DNA of 44,168 bases from Pseudoalteromonas sp. HM-SA03 (lineage in GTDB: Bacteria; Pseudomonadota; Gammaproteobacteria; Enterobacterales; Alteromonadaceae). This document shows, piece by piece, positions 8,746-18,053 of the stretch. The notes below the pieces were generated by a model. That model did no database searches, was not told where the DNA came from, and worked only from the letters and a program-made list of their open reading frames with translations. The stretch lies in NCBI RefSeq assembly GCF_002289345.1, contig NZ_NSDG01000004.1:26980-71147 (forward strand), written 5' to 3'. The number at the start of each line of letters is the position of its first letter. Position 1 is the stretch's first letter. Made by a program: the position numbers and the translations under genes.

Positions 8746-10801
8746 CAATAACGTTATAAAATCAACCATTAAAAGCACTCGAACACTATGGCGTTCCGTG
8801 CTCGGTGTTGCCTTAGTTGGCCTTTCGTCAATTGTGCATGCCATTCCTATGTTGTATGACATTCGCTATAACCCCGTTCCGACAGGTGAAACTCAGCTAC
8901 AACTGGTGTTTGATGAAAAACTCAATACAGAGCCAAAAGTTCGTGTTGTCGGCGAAAGTGCTAGCATTGAATTATTTTTTCAGCAGGCTGAGTTTGAAGA
9001 AAGCTTAAAAGCTTTGAGTATTGATAAAGCTGGTATTCAAGGCATTACCAGTGAACTCAGAGATGGTGGTTTTGCCGTTTCCATCAACATGGATGAACTG
9101 AAGCTATATAAAACCGAAGTTAAGAATAATCTTGTGATAGTGGAAGTGTCTAACAAACCGATTGTCTCTGAACAAGATCAAAGTCAAAAAGTCACTGCAT
9201 TTATCAACCAAATTCAAGCTATCGATTTTCGTCGCGGTGAGAAAGGTGAAGCTAAAGTACTTGCGTTTCTTGAGCACAACCAAGCGGCCATCGATGTACA
9301 AGAGCGCGGTGGTAAAATCATTGCGGACTTCCACCATATCGATATTGCAGAAGACCTGCTATACGAACTCGATGTGTTAGATTTTGGCACTGTGGTATCT
9401 CGCATAGAAACCTTTAAAGAAGACAATAAAAGCCGTATTGTGATTGAGCCAAATGCGGCATTCAAGTTTACCTATCAACAGCTTGATAACATCTTTACCT
9501 TATCAGTTGAAAAAGACGAAGGTAATAAAACCTTTGGCGATAAAAAAGAGTACAAAGGTCAGCCGATCACGCTGAATTTTCAGGATATTCCAATTCGCTC
9601 TGTACTACAGATCATCGCCGATACAAATAACTTTAACCTAGTAACGAGTGACACCGTATCTGGCAATATTACTCTGCGTTTAGATGGTGTACCTTGGGAT
9701 CAAGCGCTTGATGTTGTGTTACGTGTGAAAGGACTAGATAAGCGTATGGATGGCTCTATTTTGATGGTCGCGCCATCTGAAGAGCTAGCGGCTAGGGAAG
9801 CCAAAGAATTACAAGCACGTCAACAAGTTGAAGAGCTAGAGCCATTATATAGCGAGTATATTCAACTTAATTACGCGAAAGCGGAAGAATTTGCTGACTT
9901 ACTTAAAACAGATATCAATTCTATAATTAGTCATCGTGGTAGTGTGTCCGTTGATAAACGCACCAATACTTTATTAATTAAAGATACCTCACGCAGTATT
10001 GAAAGTGTACGTCGGATGGTTGAAACCCTAGATGTGCCAGTAAAACAGGTGCGTATTGAATCGCGCATGGTTACTGTAGATGACACAGTACAAGAAGACT
10101 TAGGTGTTCGCTGGGGCTTTAGTGATCAGCAAGGCAGTGATGCTATCTCTGGTACGCTAGACGGTGCTAATGCGCTATCCAATGGTAATATTCCGTCGTT
10201 GGAAAACCGCTTAAACGTTAATTTAGGCGTGAAAGGAGTCCCTGCTGGTAGTATTGGTATGCACATTGCGAAATTAGCTGATGGCACGTTGATCGATCTT
10301 GAGTTGTCTGCACTGGAGCAAGAGAATAAAGGTGAGATAATCGCAACGCCAAGTATCACCACGGCCAATCAGAAAAAGGCGCGTATAGAACAAGGTACAG
10401 AAATTCCTTACGTAGAGGCATCATCAAGTGGTGCAACGACGGTGAGTTTCAAAAAAGCGGTTCTGAGCTTGGAGGTGACACCGCAAATCACACCTGATAA
10501 TAAAATAATTCTCGACTTAGTGATTACACAAGACACTAAAGGTGATACCGTGCAAACGCCAAATGGCCCGGCGACGGCAATCAATACCCAAGAGATCCAA
10601 ACACAAGTACTGGTCGAAAATGGTCAAACTATCGTACTGGGTGGTATCTATCAGCAAGAAGTGAAAACGGCAGTGAGTAAGATCCCAATTTTGGGCGATA
10701 TCCCATATTTAGGTCTATTGTTTAAGAACTCTCGTGATATTAATGAAAAGCGAGAATTGCTGATATTTGTGACGCCTAAGATCATTCAAGACAGTTTATA
10801 G
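8726..10801 (+). CDS. pilQ: Type IV pilus secretin PilQ
   Basis: Outer-membrane secretin through which the pilus passes. After a signal peptide ending near SSIVHA (about residue 39) come an AMIN-like beta domain, an STN/N0 domain (ITLNFQDIPIRSVLQIIAD), an N1 domain and the C-terminal secretin domain with EIPYVEASSSGATTVSFK, VENGQTIVLGGIY and ILGDIPYLGLLF. Length 691 residues is normal. Two GTG starts are possible, 8726 and 8735; the second has AAGGTGG about five bases upstream and may be the real one. Both overlap pilP. Confidence 0.95.
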   Translation: MARVNTNNNVIKSTIKSTRTLWRSVLGVALVGLSSIVHAIPMLYDIRYNPVPTGETQLQLVFDEKLNTEPKVRVVGESASIELFFQQAEFEESLKALSIDKAGIQGITSELRDGGFAVSINMDELKLYKTEVKNNLVIVEVSNKPIVSEQDQSQKVTAFINQIQAIDFRRGEKGEAKVLAFLEHNQAAIDVQERGGKIIADFHHIDIAEDLLYELDVLDFGTVVSRIETFKEDNKSRIVIEPNAAFKFTYQQLDNIFTLSVEKDEGNKTFGDKKEYKGQPITLNFQDIPIRSVLQIIADTNNFNLVTSDTVSGNITLRLDGVPWDQALDVVLRVKGLDKRMDGSILMVAPSEELAAREAKELQARQQVEELEPLYSEYIQLNYAKAEEFADLLKTDINSIISHRGSVSVDKRTNTLLIKDTSRSIESVRRMVETLDVPVKQVRIESRMVTVDDTVQEDLGVRWGFSDQQGSDAISGTLDGANALSNGNIPSLENRLNVNLGVKGVPAGSIGMHIAKLADGTLIDLELSALEQENKGEIIATPSITTANQKKARIEQGTEIPYVEASSSGATTVSFKKAVLSLEVTPQITPDNKIILDLVITQDTKGDTVQTPNGPATAINTQEIQTQVLVENGQTIVLGGIYQQEVKTAVSKIPILGDIPYLGLLFKNSRDINEKRELLIFVTPKIIQDSL

Positions 10802-10844
10802 GCCCGTTGACAGTAAAAGTATTGCGCTTTTTGCGTGGTTTGAC

Positions 10845-10874
10845 TTGAAATTGTTCACGGATTACTGAGATAAT
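10845..10874 (+). promoter_or_regulatory. Probable sigma70 promoter for aroK-aroB-damX
   Basis: TTGAAA (10845-10850) and GATAAT (10869-10874) are separated by 18 bases in the 150-base gap between pilQ and aroK. The short leader that follows contains a CCCC/GGGG pair of uncertain meaning. Read by eye only. Confidence 0.5.
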
Positions 10875-10951
10875 CCCCTCCTTAATTTTGGGGCCAGGTC
10901 GTTAGGCGGGGTTTTATTTCAAATTTTAGAGTTCGTTTGTACTAAAAAGAT

Positions 10952-11470
10952 ATGGCTGAGAAACGTAATATATTTCTAGTAGGCCCGATGGGGGCTGGTA
11001 AAAGCACGATTGGTCGTCACATTGCAGATCAATTACACCTTGAATTTTTTGATTCGGATCAGGAAATTGAGCGCCGTACAGGTGCTGATATTTCTTGGGT
11101 GTTCGATATTGAAGGCGAAGAGGGGTTCCGCAAGCGTGAAGAAAGCGTCATCTCTGACCTAACAGAAATGCAAGGCATTGTGTTAGCGACAGGTGGTGGC
11201 TCTGTGATCAGCAAAGAAGTGCGCAACAAGTTGTCTGCGCGCGGTATTGTTGTTTATCTAGAAACGCCGATCGAAAAACAGGTAGCTCGTACTCAGCGTG
11301 ATAAGCGTCGTCCATTACTACAAACCAGTGAAGACTCACGTGACGTACTAGAGCGCTTAGCCGATGAGCGTGAACCACTATATAGAGAAGTGGCAGATCA
11401 CGTTGTTCGTACGGATGAGCAAAGCGCTAAAGTAGTTGCAAACCAAATTATTGAAAAATTAGATTTCTAA
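10952..11470 (+). CDS. aroK: Shikimate kinase I
   Basis: Phosphorylates shikimate at the 3-position in chorismate synthesis. The P-loop GPMGAGKST is at residues 11-19, [11 protein letters not shown] holds the shikimate-binding aspartate, ATGGGSV is the glycine-rich shikimate site, and RDKRRPLL is in the lid. At 172 residues it matches AroK. First gene of the conserved aroK-aroB-damX-dam block downstream of the pilus operon. Confidence 0.96.
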   Translation: MAEKRNIFLVGPMGAGKSTIGRHIADQLHLEFFDSDQEIERRTGADISWVFDIEGEEGFRKREESVISDLTEMQGIVLATGGGSVISKEVRNKLSARGIVVYLETPIEKQVARTQRDKRRPLLQTSEDSRDVLERLADEREPLYREVADHVVRTDEQSAKVVANQIIEKLDF

Positions 11471-11494
11471 TATCAACACCGTAGGAGGGAAGCC

Positions 11495-12565
11495 ATGCTT
11501 GAATTAAAGGTTGATTTAAACGAGCGAAGCTATCCCATCTTCATCGGTGAACATCTCTTATCAGATAAAGGACGGCTTAAGCAGTATGTTGGGCAAAGTC
11601 GTCCTGTTATCGTCACCAATACAACCATTGCACCTTTATATTTAGACAGTCTGTTAGCGATATTTGACGCTCAAAAACCGCTACACTTTGTTATCCCTGA
11701 TGGTGAACAATACAAATCACTAGAGTGGTTTGAAAAGATCTCTGCTTTTTTGCTCGAGCATAATTGTGGTCGAGATACGTGTTTGATTGCCCTCGGTGGT
11801 GGCGTGGTTGGCGACTTGACTGGTTTTGTTGCAGCATGCTATCAGCGTGGTGTTCCGTTTATTCAAATCCCTACGACTTTGCTGTCACAAGTAGATTCGT
11901 CGGTTGGTGGTAAAACAGCGGTAAATCATCCGCTAGGTAAAAACATGATTGGTGCTTTCTATCAGCCAAAAGCGGTTTTTATCGACACCAAGACCTTAAG
12001 TACATTACCAGCAAGAGAGTTTGCTGCGGGTATGGCTGAAGTCATTAAATATGCGTTGATCTATGATGCATCTTTTCTTGATACATTAACGGAGCAACAC
12101 CCTCAGCTCAGCGCTCTAGATGCTGAAAGCCTTCAACAAGTTATTTATAAGTGTTGTGCAATAAAAGCTGAGATTGTCGCAAAAGACGAAACCGAAGCTG
12201 GGTTGCGTGCATTACTCAACCTGGGTCACACTTTTGGCCATGCGATTGAAGCGCAAATGGGCTATGGTAACTGGTTGCATGGTGAGGCCGTTGCTGCTGG
12301 TATGATGATAGCAGCAAATCTAGCTTACCAGCGCGGCGCGCTTAGTGCTGCTGATGTTGAAAAGATCCGTCGCGTTATTGCGCTTTATCAATTACCGACA
12401 GAAGCGCCAAGCGAGATGACCGCAGCGCAGTTTTTACAACATATGCGCAAAGACAAAAAGAACAAACAAGGCAAAATTCGCTTTATTCTGCCAACGCAAC
12501 TAGGTCAATGTGCGCTAGTGGATGATGTTAGCGATGAAACCGTGGTAACTCTAATAGGTCGTTAA
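11495..12565 (+). CDS. aroB: 3-dehydroquinate synthase
   Basis: Converts DAHP to 3-dehydroquinate, an NAD- and metal-dependent early step of the shikimate pathway. The nucleotide-binding segment GGGVVGDLTGFVAA, the active-site EVIKYALIYD, and the metal-ligand segments HTFGHAIE and WLHGEAVAAG are intact. Length 356 residues is normal. A GGAGG site precedes the ATG. The stop abuts damX directly (next base). Confidence 0.96.
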   Translation: MLELKVDLNERSYPIFIGEHLLSDKGRLKQYVGQSRPVIVTNTTIAPLYLDSLLAIFDAQKPLHFVIPDGEQYKSLEWFEKISAFLLEHNCGRDTCLIALGGGVVGDLTGFVAACYQRGVPFIQIPTTLLSQVDSSVGGKTAVNHPLGKNMIGAFYQPKAVFIDTKTLSTLPAREFAAGMAEVIKYALIYDASFLDTLTEQHPQLSALDAESLQQVIYKCCAIKAEIVAKDETEAGLRALLNLGHTFGHAIEAQMGYGNWLHGEAVAAGMMIAANLAYQRGALSAADVEKIRRVIALYQLPTEAPSEMTAAQFLQHMRKDKKNKQGKIRFILPTQLGQCALVDDVSDETVVTLIGR

Positions 12566-13927
12566 ATGCAGTCGCAAATTTTACCAAGCAGAGCTGCATT
12601 GGTAGATAGAATTGCTATGCAATTCGACTATGGCCAAAACCTGATAACCCTAGTCGGTTCTTCTGGTCTTGGTAAAAGCTACCTTGCAGAGTCGTTTCTT
12701 ACCGATAAATACCCAGACTTTAACAAAGCGTTTGTAAAGTTGACTGCAAATACTCAAGAGTTTGATGTAGTGCGGCAGTTGCTTGAGCATAGCTTTCGCA
12801 GTCCTCTCATTGATCAGAAGTTATCTCTAAGTGAAAACTTCATGCTGCTCCACGATGAACAAGCTTGTGGACCATGTTTATGGGTTTTAGACAACGCTAG
12901 GCATTTAACCCAAGAGCTTGCGGAACAACTACAAAAGCTCGCAAAATCTTCTCGCGAAACAATTTACATACTCGCTACGGCGCAGCAGCCTCAGCTGCTC
13001 CCTGAAAGTCTGGATATTCATATCGAGCCTTTATCCGTGCTCGAAAGTAAGCGCTTGATGAGCATGTTTTACAAAGACTTACCGCCTGACGAAGATCCTA
13101 TTTTTAATACGTTTGTTGCTGAAGCTCGAGGTAATCCGAGTGTTTTACTTTCTTGGCAGCCACAGCAACAGAGCTTGAATTTACGTGAACAAAGCTCCAA
13201 AGTAGGTAGCAAATCACAATGGCAATGGTATGTTATTGCGCTTTGTTTGGTATTAACAGCGTTGATGGTTGCTTTAGTGTATAAGCAAGAATTAAAACGA
13301 TACTGGACACCGACTCAAGGTAATGAAGGAGCAGTAGCTACTGCTATTGATGCGCAAGCTGTATTTGAAGCGCCAAATGCTACAGTTGAAAAAGTTGAAA
13401 TTGAAAACGACGTGCAACCAGAGTTGCCAACCGAAGCGCCAACGCAAATCGAAACTGCGCCTGTTGGCAGTATTTTATCTGCACTAACTGAAGCAAAAGA
13501 AGATACTACAAACAACAATAACGCGCTATCAGAGCAAGCGATTACACCTGAAGAAGCCGATGTGGATAGTACTTCTGCCACTTTATCGCCAGTAAAAGAG
13601 CTTCAGCACGCGGAACTTGAACCATTGACTGGTAACCCTTGGTATCTCAGTCGTTCAGATGATGAATGGGTGATCCAATTACTTGCTGTGACAGAAAGTG
13701 AGATTGCAGCTGGGTTTATGGCGGAGCATAACGAGGTAGTGACACAGCAGTTTACTGTTTTAAGAAATGGCCGAACTTGGTTTGTGGTTACAACTGATGC
13801 TTATGAGAGTTTGGCCACAGCGAAGCAAGCAAAGGCAGTATTGCCAGAAGCGCTACAAAAAGGTCAGCCATTTTTTAAGAGAATGAGTAAAATTAAACAA
13901 GAAATTACTCAGTCTCTCGGTAATTAG
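12566..13927 (+). CDS. damX: DamX-like cell-division protein: ATPase domain, membrane helix, SPOR domain
   Basis: Septal-ring protein whose SPOR domain binds denuded glycan strands. The first ~200 residues form an AAA/ExeA-like domain with Walker A GSSGLGKS (31-38) and a Walker-B-like CLWVLDNA. One membrane helix follows (about 219-240), then an acidic, low-complexity periplasmic linker, and a C-terminal SPOR domain (about 360-440, NPWYLSRSDDEWVIQLLAV). E. coli DamX has the membrane and SPOR parts; the N-terminal ATPase half is typical of the longer version in Vibrio, Shewanella and relatives. Starts on the base after the aroB stop and precedes dam. Confidence 0.88.
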   Translation: MQSQILPSRAALVDRIAMQFDYGQNLITLVGSSGLGKSYLAESFLTDKYPDFNKAFVKLTANTQEFDVVRQLLEHSFRSPLIDQKLSLSENFMLLHDEQACGPCLWVLDNARHLTQELAEQLQKLAKSSRETIYILATAQQPQLLPESLDIHIEPLSVLESKRLMSMFYKDLPPDEDPIFNTFVAEARGNPSVLLSWQPQQQSLNLREQSSKVGSKSQWQWYVIALCLVLTALMVALVYKQELKRYWTPTQGNEGAVATAIDAQAVFEAPNATVEKVEIENDVQPELPTEAPTQIETAPVGSILSALTEAKEDTTNNNNALSEQAITPEEADVDSTSATLSPVKELQHAELEPLTGNPWYLSRSDDEWVIQLLAVTESEIAAGFMAEHNEVVTQQFTVLRNGRTWFVVTTDAYESLATAKQAKAVLPEALQKGQPFFKRMSKIKQEITQSLGN

Positions 13928-13974
13928 CCACATTTAGTGTAAAATCGCGCAACCACTCACGACATAGAACGAGC

Positions 13975-14808
13975 ATGCAACAAAAGACTAGAGCCTTCTT
14001 AAAATGGGCAGGCGGAAAATACAGCTTAGTAGAAGATATTTCTAAGCGCCTACAAGCAGCAAGTAATGAAGCCGACACGCTAGTAGAACCTTTTGTTGGA
14101 GCGGGATCTGTATTCCTGAATACTCAGTTTAAGCATTATGTATTAAATGACATTAACGCAGATCTTATCAACCTGTATAAAGAATTAAAACGTATTCCTG
14201 ATGAATTTATCAGTGACGCTAAAAGGCTATTTGTCGAGCTGAATAACCATCCAGATGCTTATTATGCGTATCGACAACAGTTTAACGAAAGCATTGATGT
14301 GTATGAGCGTGCGATTCTATTTCTATATATGAACCGCCATGGCTACAATGGTTTATGTCGTTATAACTTAAAGGGGATCTTTAACGTCCCTTTTGGTAAG
14401 TACAAAAAGCCTTACTTTCCAGAGCGCGAGTTATATGTGTTTGCTGAAAAAGCCCAGCAGGCCACCTTTACCTGTCAAAGTTACAGCCAAGTATTTGAAA
14501 CCATGCCAAAGAACGCAGTAGTGTATTGCGATCCACCGTATGTACCTTTGAGCAAAACTGCGTCATTTACTAGCTATGCAAAAGGTGGCTTTAACTTAGA
14601 CGACCAAGCGCAATTGGCGAACCTTGCGGAAACTGCAGCTTTTGAAAAACAAACGCCAGTGTTAATCTCCAATCACGACACGGTATGGACACGAAAGATT
14701 TATAATCAAGCGAGGCTAGATGTGATCAAGGTGAAACGCACAATTAGTCCTAAAGGTAATGGGCGGAATAAAGTTGACGAACTAATGGCGTTATATCACC
14801 GTCCGTAA
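13975..14808 (+). CDS. dam: DNA adenine methylase (GATC)
   Basis: Orphan N6-adenine methyltransferase acting in mismatch repair and replication timing. FLKWAGGKYSLVEDI at the N terminus and FVGAGSVF (40-47) are the AdoMet-binding motifs; DPPY (186-189) is the catalytic motif. Length 277 residues matches the Dam family (E. coli 278). Linkage to damX, aroB and rpe supports chromosomal Dam rather than a restriction-system or phage enzyme. Confidence 0.96.
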   Translation: MQQKTRAFLKWAGGKYSLVEDISKRLQAASNEADTLVEPFVGAGSVFLNTQFKHYVLNDINADLINLYKELKRIPDEFISDAKRLFVELNNHPDAYYAYRQQFNESIDVYERAILFLYMNRHGYNGLCRYNLKGIFNVPFGKYKKPYFPERELYVFAEKAQQATFTCQSYSQVFETMPKNAVVYCDPPYVPLSKTASFTSYAKGGFNLDDQAQLANLAETAAFEKQTPVLISNHDTVWTRKIYNQARLDVIKVKRTISPKGNGRNKVDELMALYHRP

Positions 14809-14827
14809 TTTGCTGCGGCATAAAGGA

Positions 14828-15022
14828 CTAAGCCAAAACTACACCATTTACAAACCAAATTAAGCCAATGACAAAGGCGGCGACAAAAACGATGCCCGCA
14901 AAAGCAAACGGCCAAAAATGCTTTTTGTTAAAGTCATATGCTTGTTTTTGACCACTCTGCACACCAAACATCGCTGCACAGACACTTTGAACTAACGCGA
15001 ATTTACTATTGGAAGAAGCCAT
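14828..15022 (-). CDS. DUF2970-like small membrane protein
   Basis: A 64-residue protein with an N-terminal cytoplasmic segment (SVCAAMFGVQS then a basic KKHFW) and one C-terminal membrane helix (about 42-62, rich in Ala, Val, Ile, Phe). The MFGVQSGQK-F pattern recalls the DUF2970 family, single-helix proteins of unknown function in gammaproteobacteria. Convergent with dam. A GAGGTAAACACT stretch before the ATG supplies a plausible ribosome site. Function unknown. Confidence 0.7.
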   Translation of the reverse strand: MASSNSKFALVQSVCAAMFGVQSGQKQAYDFNKKHFWPFAFAGIVFVAAFVIGLIWFVNGVVLA

Positions 15023-15060
15023 AGTGTTTACCTCTTACCAGTTGATTGGTTCAACTGGTA

Positions 15061-15363
15061 TTAGTAAGGAGATGAAACTTTACTACGGCTTTGATTGTCT
15101 TTAGAGCCAAGTAATAACTCAAGCAAATCCAAATAATGGAATTGGCCACTCGAACTACCGCCAGTCAACCACGCAGCCCAACTGGTGTGTGCTTCTTGCT
15201 GACATTCCACAGCATTTATTCGACTGCTTAAATTGCCAGTGCTACAAGTGCATGCGGAGTAATTTGCGGCAAGATTTTCATCATTGTCGAAAGAAAATAC
15301 CCCTGCCGACACGGCTAATACCGTCCCAAGCAGAGCAATCCGTGCTTTATATCTAGAAACCAT
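15061..15363 (-). CDS. Hypothetical secreted protein, about 100 residues
   Basis: Not recognised. The N terminus (RYKARIALLGTVLAVSAGVFS) looks like a signal peptide or anchor. The mature part has three cysteines (CTC and EC) and a Gly/Ser-rich TGGSSSGQFHYLDLLELLLG. It lies upstream of the DUF2970-like gene on the same strand, 38 bases apart, and has its own likely promoter at 15395-15423. No obvious Shine-Dalgarno at this ATG beyond GGGGATAGGG. Probably a lineage-specific envelope protein. Confidence 0.55.
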   Translation of the reverse strand: MVSRYKARIALLGTVLAVSAGVFSFDNDENLAANYSACTCSTGNLSSRINAVECQQEAHTSWAAWLTGGSSSGQFHYLDLLELLLGSKDNQSRSKVSSPY

Positions 15364-15394
15364 AACCCTATCCCCAGAAGTTAGATATCATATA

Positions 15395-15423
15395 ATGATA
15401 CACAATGTTCGTTTATTGCACAA
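15395..15423 (-). promoter_or_regulatory. Probable sigma70 promoter of the 100-residue hypothetical gene
   Basis: On the minus strand TTGTGC (15423-15418) and TATCAT (15400-15395) are 17 bases apart, and the start codon follows about 32 bases downstream. A TATAAT also reads on the plus strand here, but lacks a good -35 partner. Confidence 0.4.
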
Positions 15424-15500
15424 TCATAAAGCACCTTAAATCGCAGACATTTTGGGCAATTTACGGTACAGTATCGCGGTCTTACGTTTAGGGGAAAAGT

Positions 15501-16172
15501 ATGTCTGATTTTTTAATTGCACCATCCATTCTATCCGCAGATTTTGCGAGGTTAGGCGAAGATGTTGAAAAGGTACTGACAGCAGGTGCCGACGTGGTTC
15601 ATTTCGATGTAATGGATAATCACTATGTGCCAAATTTAACTTTTGGTCCAATGATTTGTGACGCATTAAGAAATTACGGAATTACAGCTCCTATCGACGT
15701 ACACTTGATGATAAAGCCTGTAGATAGTCTAATTCCCGAGTTTGCTAAAGCCGGGGCGAGCATTATTACATTTCACCCAGAGGCCAGCGAGCATATAGAC
15801 AGAAGCCTTGCGCTGATTAAAGAGTCAGGTTGTAAAGCGGGCTTGGTATTTAATCCGGGCACACCACTGCATTATCTTGATCATGTGATGGATAAAATTG
15901 ATCAAATCCTCTTGATGTCAGTAAACCCGGGCTTTGGTGGACAAAGTTTTATCCCACATACACTTGAGAAATTAAAAGAAGCGAGAGCACGCATTGACGC
16001 TTCCGGTCGCGATATTCGTCTTGAAGTGGATGGGGGAATTAAGGTGGACAACATTGCTGAGGTCGCAGCTGCCGGTGCAGACATGTTTGTTGCAGGTTCC
16101 GCTATCTTTAATCAACCCGATTACAAAGCGGTAATAGACGCCATGCGTCAAGAATTAGCAAAGGTAAAATAA
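15501..16172 (+). CDS. rpe: Ribulose-phosphate 3-epimerase
   Basis: Interconverts ribulose-5-phosphate and xylulose-5-phosphate in the pentose phosphate pathway. The (beta/alpha)8 barrel shows [16 protein letters not shown], the metal ligands [12 protein letters not shown] and [18 protein letters not shown] and LEVDGGI. Length 223 residues is normal. GGGGAAAAGT precedes the ATG. The stop and the gph start share one base (TAATG). Confidence 0.97.
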   Translation: MSDFLIAPSILSADFARLGEDVEKVLTAGADVVHFDVMDNHYVPNLTFGPMICDALRNYGITAPIDVHLMIKPVDSLIPEFAKAGASIITFHPEASEHIDRSLALIKESGCKAGLVFNPGTPLHYLDHVMDKIDQILLMSVNPGFGGQSFIPHTLEKLKEARARIDASGRDIRLEVDGGIKVDNIAEVAAAGADMFVAGSAIFNQPDYKAVIDAMRQELAKVK

Positions 16173-16837
16173 TGCGTTTTGAGGGTATTTTATTTGACCT
16201 CGATGGCACGTTAGTTGATAGCGTCGAGGATATGTATATGGCGCTCAATTTAACGCTGTCTGAGCTTGCTCACCCAATTGTTAGTCATGCTCTAGTGCGT
16301 GAATGGGTAGGTAACGGCATCGATATGTTAGTAAAAAGAGGTCTAAGCGGTAGCCATGAAGTTAGCGAAGCGCTATCCGAAAGTTTAGCGCACACCGCCA
16401 TTGAGCGCTTTAAAGTGCATTATGATGAATTAGTTGGTCAGTATGCAGGTTTATATCCGCATGTTGAGACGGGGTTATCTGCATTTGCCACAGTGCCAAA
16501 AGCCATCGTGACCAATAAAAATCGTGCATTTACGCTAAAACTGCTGGATAAATTAAATCTCACTTCGCATTTTGATTGTATCGTCTGTGGTGACGATACA
16601 GATAAAAAGCCCTCACCAGCACCGCTATTGCTGGCAGCCGAGCGTCTTGGTATACCTGCGGATAAGCTAATCATGGTTGGCGATTCTAAAAGCGATATTT
16701 TGGCCGCTCAGGGCGCTAAGATACCTGTGATTGCTTTAAATTATGGGTATAATCAGGGATTCGATTTGAAAGAGTTCAATCCACAGTACCTTTGTGATGG
16801 ATTCTTAGATATTATTCCCATTATCAATCAACGTTAA
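16172..16837 (+). CDS. gph: Phosphoglycolate phosphatase (HAD family)
   Basis: Removes phosphate from 2-phosphoglycolate formed during repair of 3'-phosphoglycolate DNA ends. HAD motif I is LFDLDGTLVDS (nucleophile D9), motif II includes AIVTNK, and motif IV is MVGDSKSDILAA. The cap insertion (about 18-85) is typical. Length 221 residues. Coupled to rpe by a one-base overlap in the standard rpe-gph-trpS order, which favours Gph among HAD paralogues. Confidence 0.92.
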   Translation: MRFEGILFDLDGTLVDSVEDMYMALNLTLSELAHPIVSHALVREWVGNGIDMLVKRGLSGSHEVSEALSESLAHTAIERFKVHYDELVGQYAGLYPHVETGLSAFATVPKAIVTNKNRAFTLKLLDKLNLTSHFDCIVCGDDTDKKPSPAPLLLAAERLGIPADKLIMVGDSKSDILAAQGAKIPVIALNYGYNQGFDLKEFNPQYLCDGFLDIIPIINQR

Positions 16838-16862
16838 TTCAATGAAGAAATAAAGGAACGAC

Positions 16863-17867
16863 ATGAGTAAACCTGTAGTATTAAGTGGTATTCAGCCAAC
16901 CGGTGGTATGACAATAGGCAATTACGTAGGTGCCATTAACCAGTGGCTTAAACTACAAAACGATCATGATTGTTACTTTATGTTGGTTGACTTGCATGCC
17001 ATTACGGTTCGCCAAGAGCCACAGCAGCTACGCGATCGCGTATTAGACGGCGTAGCACTATATACCGCTTGCGGCATTGACCCAGATAAATCGTCACTAT
17101 TTGTACAATCACAGGTTCCTGAGCATGCTCAACTAGGTTGGGTGCTAAACTGTTATGCACAGATGGGTGAGTTAAACCGCATGACGCAGTTTAAAGATAA
17201 GTCAGCAAAGCACGCCAATAACGTCAACGTTGGCTTATTCGCCTATCCAGTATTGCAAGCTGCGGATATTTTATTGTATCAAGCGGATCAAGTACCAGTT
17301 GGTGAAGACCAAAAACAGCACCTTGAGTTGACCCGCGATATCGCAACGCGCTTTAACAACCTGTATGGCGATGTCTTTAAGATCCCAGAGCCTTATATTC
17401 CAGAGTTTGGCGCTCGTGTTATGAGTCTGCAAGATCCGAGCAAGAAGATGTCAAAATCAGACGAAAACCCAAATGGTTTTGTGATGCTGTTGGATGAACC
17501 GAAGAAGATAGAGAAAAAGCTGAAAAAAGCGGTAACGGATTCAGATGAGCAAGCACGTATTTACTTTGATCGTGTTGAAAAGCCAGGAGTATCCAACTTA
17601 CTGACGCTACTAAGTGTTGCGACTAAGCGCTCAATTGAAGAGTTAGTGCCAGAGTACGAAGACAAAATGTACGGTCATTTGAAGAAAGACACTGCCGATG
17701 CGGTAGTGAATATGCTTGAGCCGATCCAAGCGCGCTTTAAAGAAATCCGTGAAGATCAAACTCTGCTGAACGAAATCATGAAAAAAGGCGCGGAAAAAGC
17801 AAGTATTCGTGCCGAAAAAACACTGAAAGCTGTGTATGACGCCGTCGGTTTTATTCCTCGCGGTTAA
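16863..17867 (+). CDS. trpS: Tryptophanyl-tRNA synthetase
   Basis: Class I synthetase charging tRNA-Trp. The HIGH-type signature appears as TIGNY (17-21) after SGIQPTGGM, and KMSKS is at 195-199. The short 334-residue form is the usual bacterial TrpRS. AAAGGAACGAC precedes the ATG, and a strong terminator follows the gene. Confidence 0.97.
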   Translation: MSKPVVLSGIQPTGGMTIGNYVGAINQWLKLQNDHDCYFMLVDLHAITVRQEPQQLRDRVLDGVALYTACGIDPDKSSLFVQSQVPEHAQLGWVLNCYAQMGELNRMTQFKDKSAKHANNVNVGLFAYPVLQAADILLYQADQVPVGEDQKQHLELTRDIATRFNNLYGDVFKIPEPYIPEFGARVMSLQDPSKKMSKSDENPNGFVMLLDEPKKIEKKLKKAVTDSDEQARIYFDRVEKPGVSNLLTLLSVATKRSIEELVPEYEDKMYGHLKKDTADAVVNMLEPIQARFKEIREDQTLLNEIMKKGAEKASIRAEKTLKAVYDAVGFIPRG

Positions 17868-17878
17868 TAAAACACAAT

Positions 17879-17906
17879 AAAAAGACACCATTTATGGTGT
17901 CTTTTT
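17879..17906 (+). terminator. Terminator after trpS
   Basis: 12-base arms AAAAAGACACCA (17879-17890) and TGGTGTCTTTTT (17895-17906), loop TTTA, with the T-run on the 3' arm. Confidence 0.9.
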
Positions 17907-17912
17907 GTATTA

Positions 17913-17932
17913 CAAGGGTCTACAGACCCTTG
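17913..17932. repeat. 20-base perfect palindrome downstream of trpS
   Basis: CAAGGGTCT and AGACCCTTG flank AC with no mismatch. It lies just past the trpS terminator and about 120 bases before pabA. It has no T-run, so it may be a protein-binding site rather than a terminator. Confidence 0.5.
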
Positions 17933-18053
17933 GTTTAAAGCAGATACTAGATATAAGAAAATCCTCCTGTTGAGTTCGTGATAAAATAGATTTATAACGA
18001 ACATCTTTACCCCAGTGGCGAATAGGCCGCTTGGTTCTTTTAGTGGTACCTAC

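Noticed and set aside
18015..18053. GTG start 13 codons upstream for pabA
   Set aside because: The extra residues do not belong to the amidotransferase fold, whose members begin close to MIDNYDSF.
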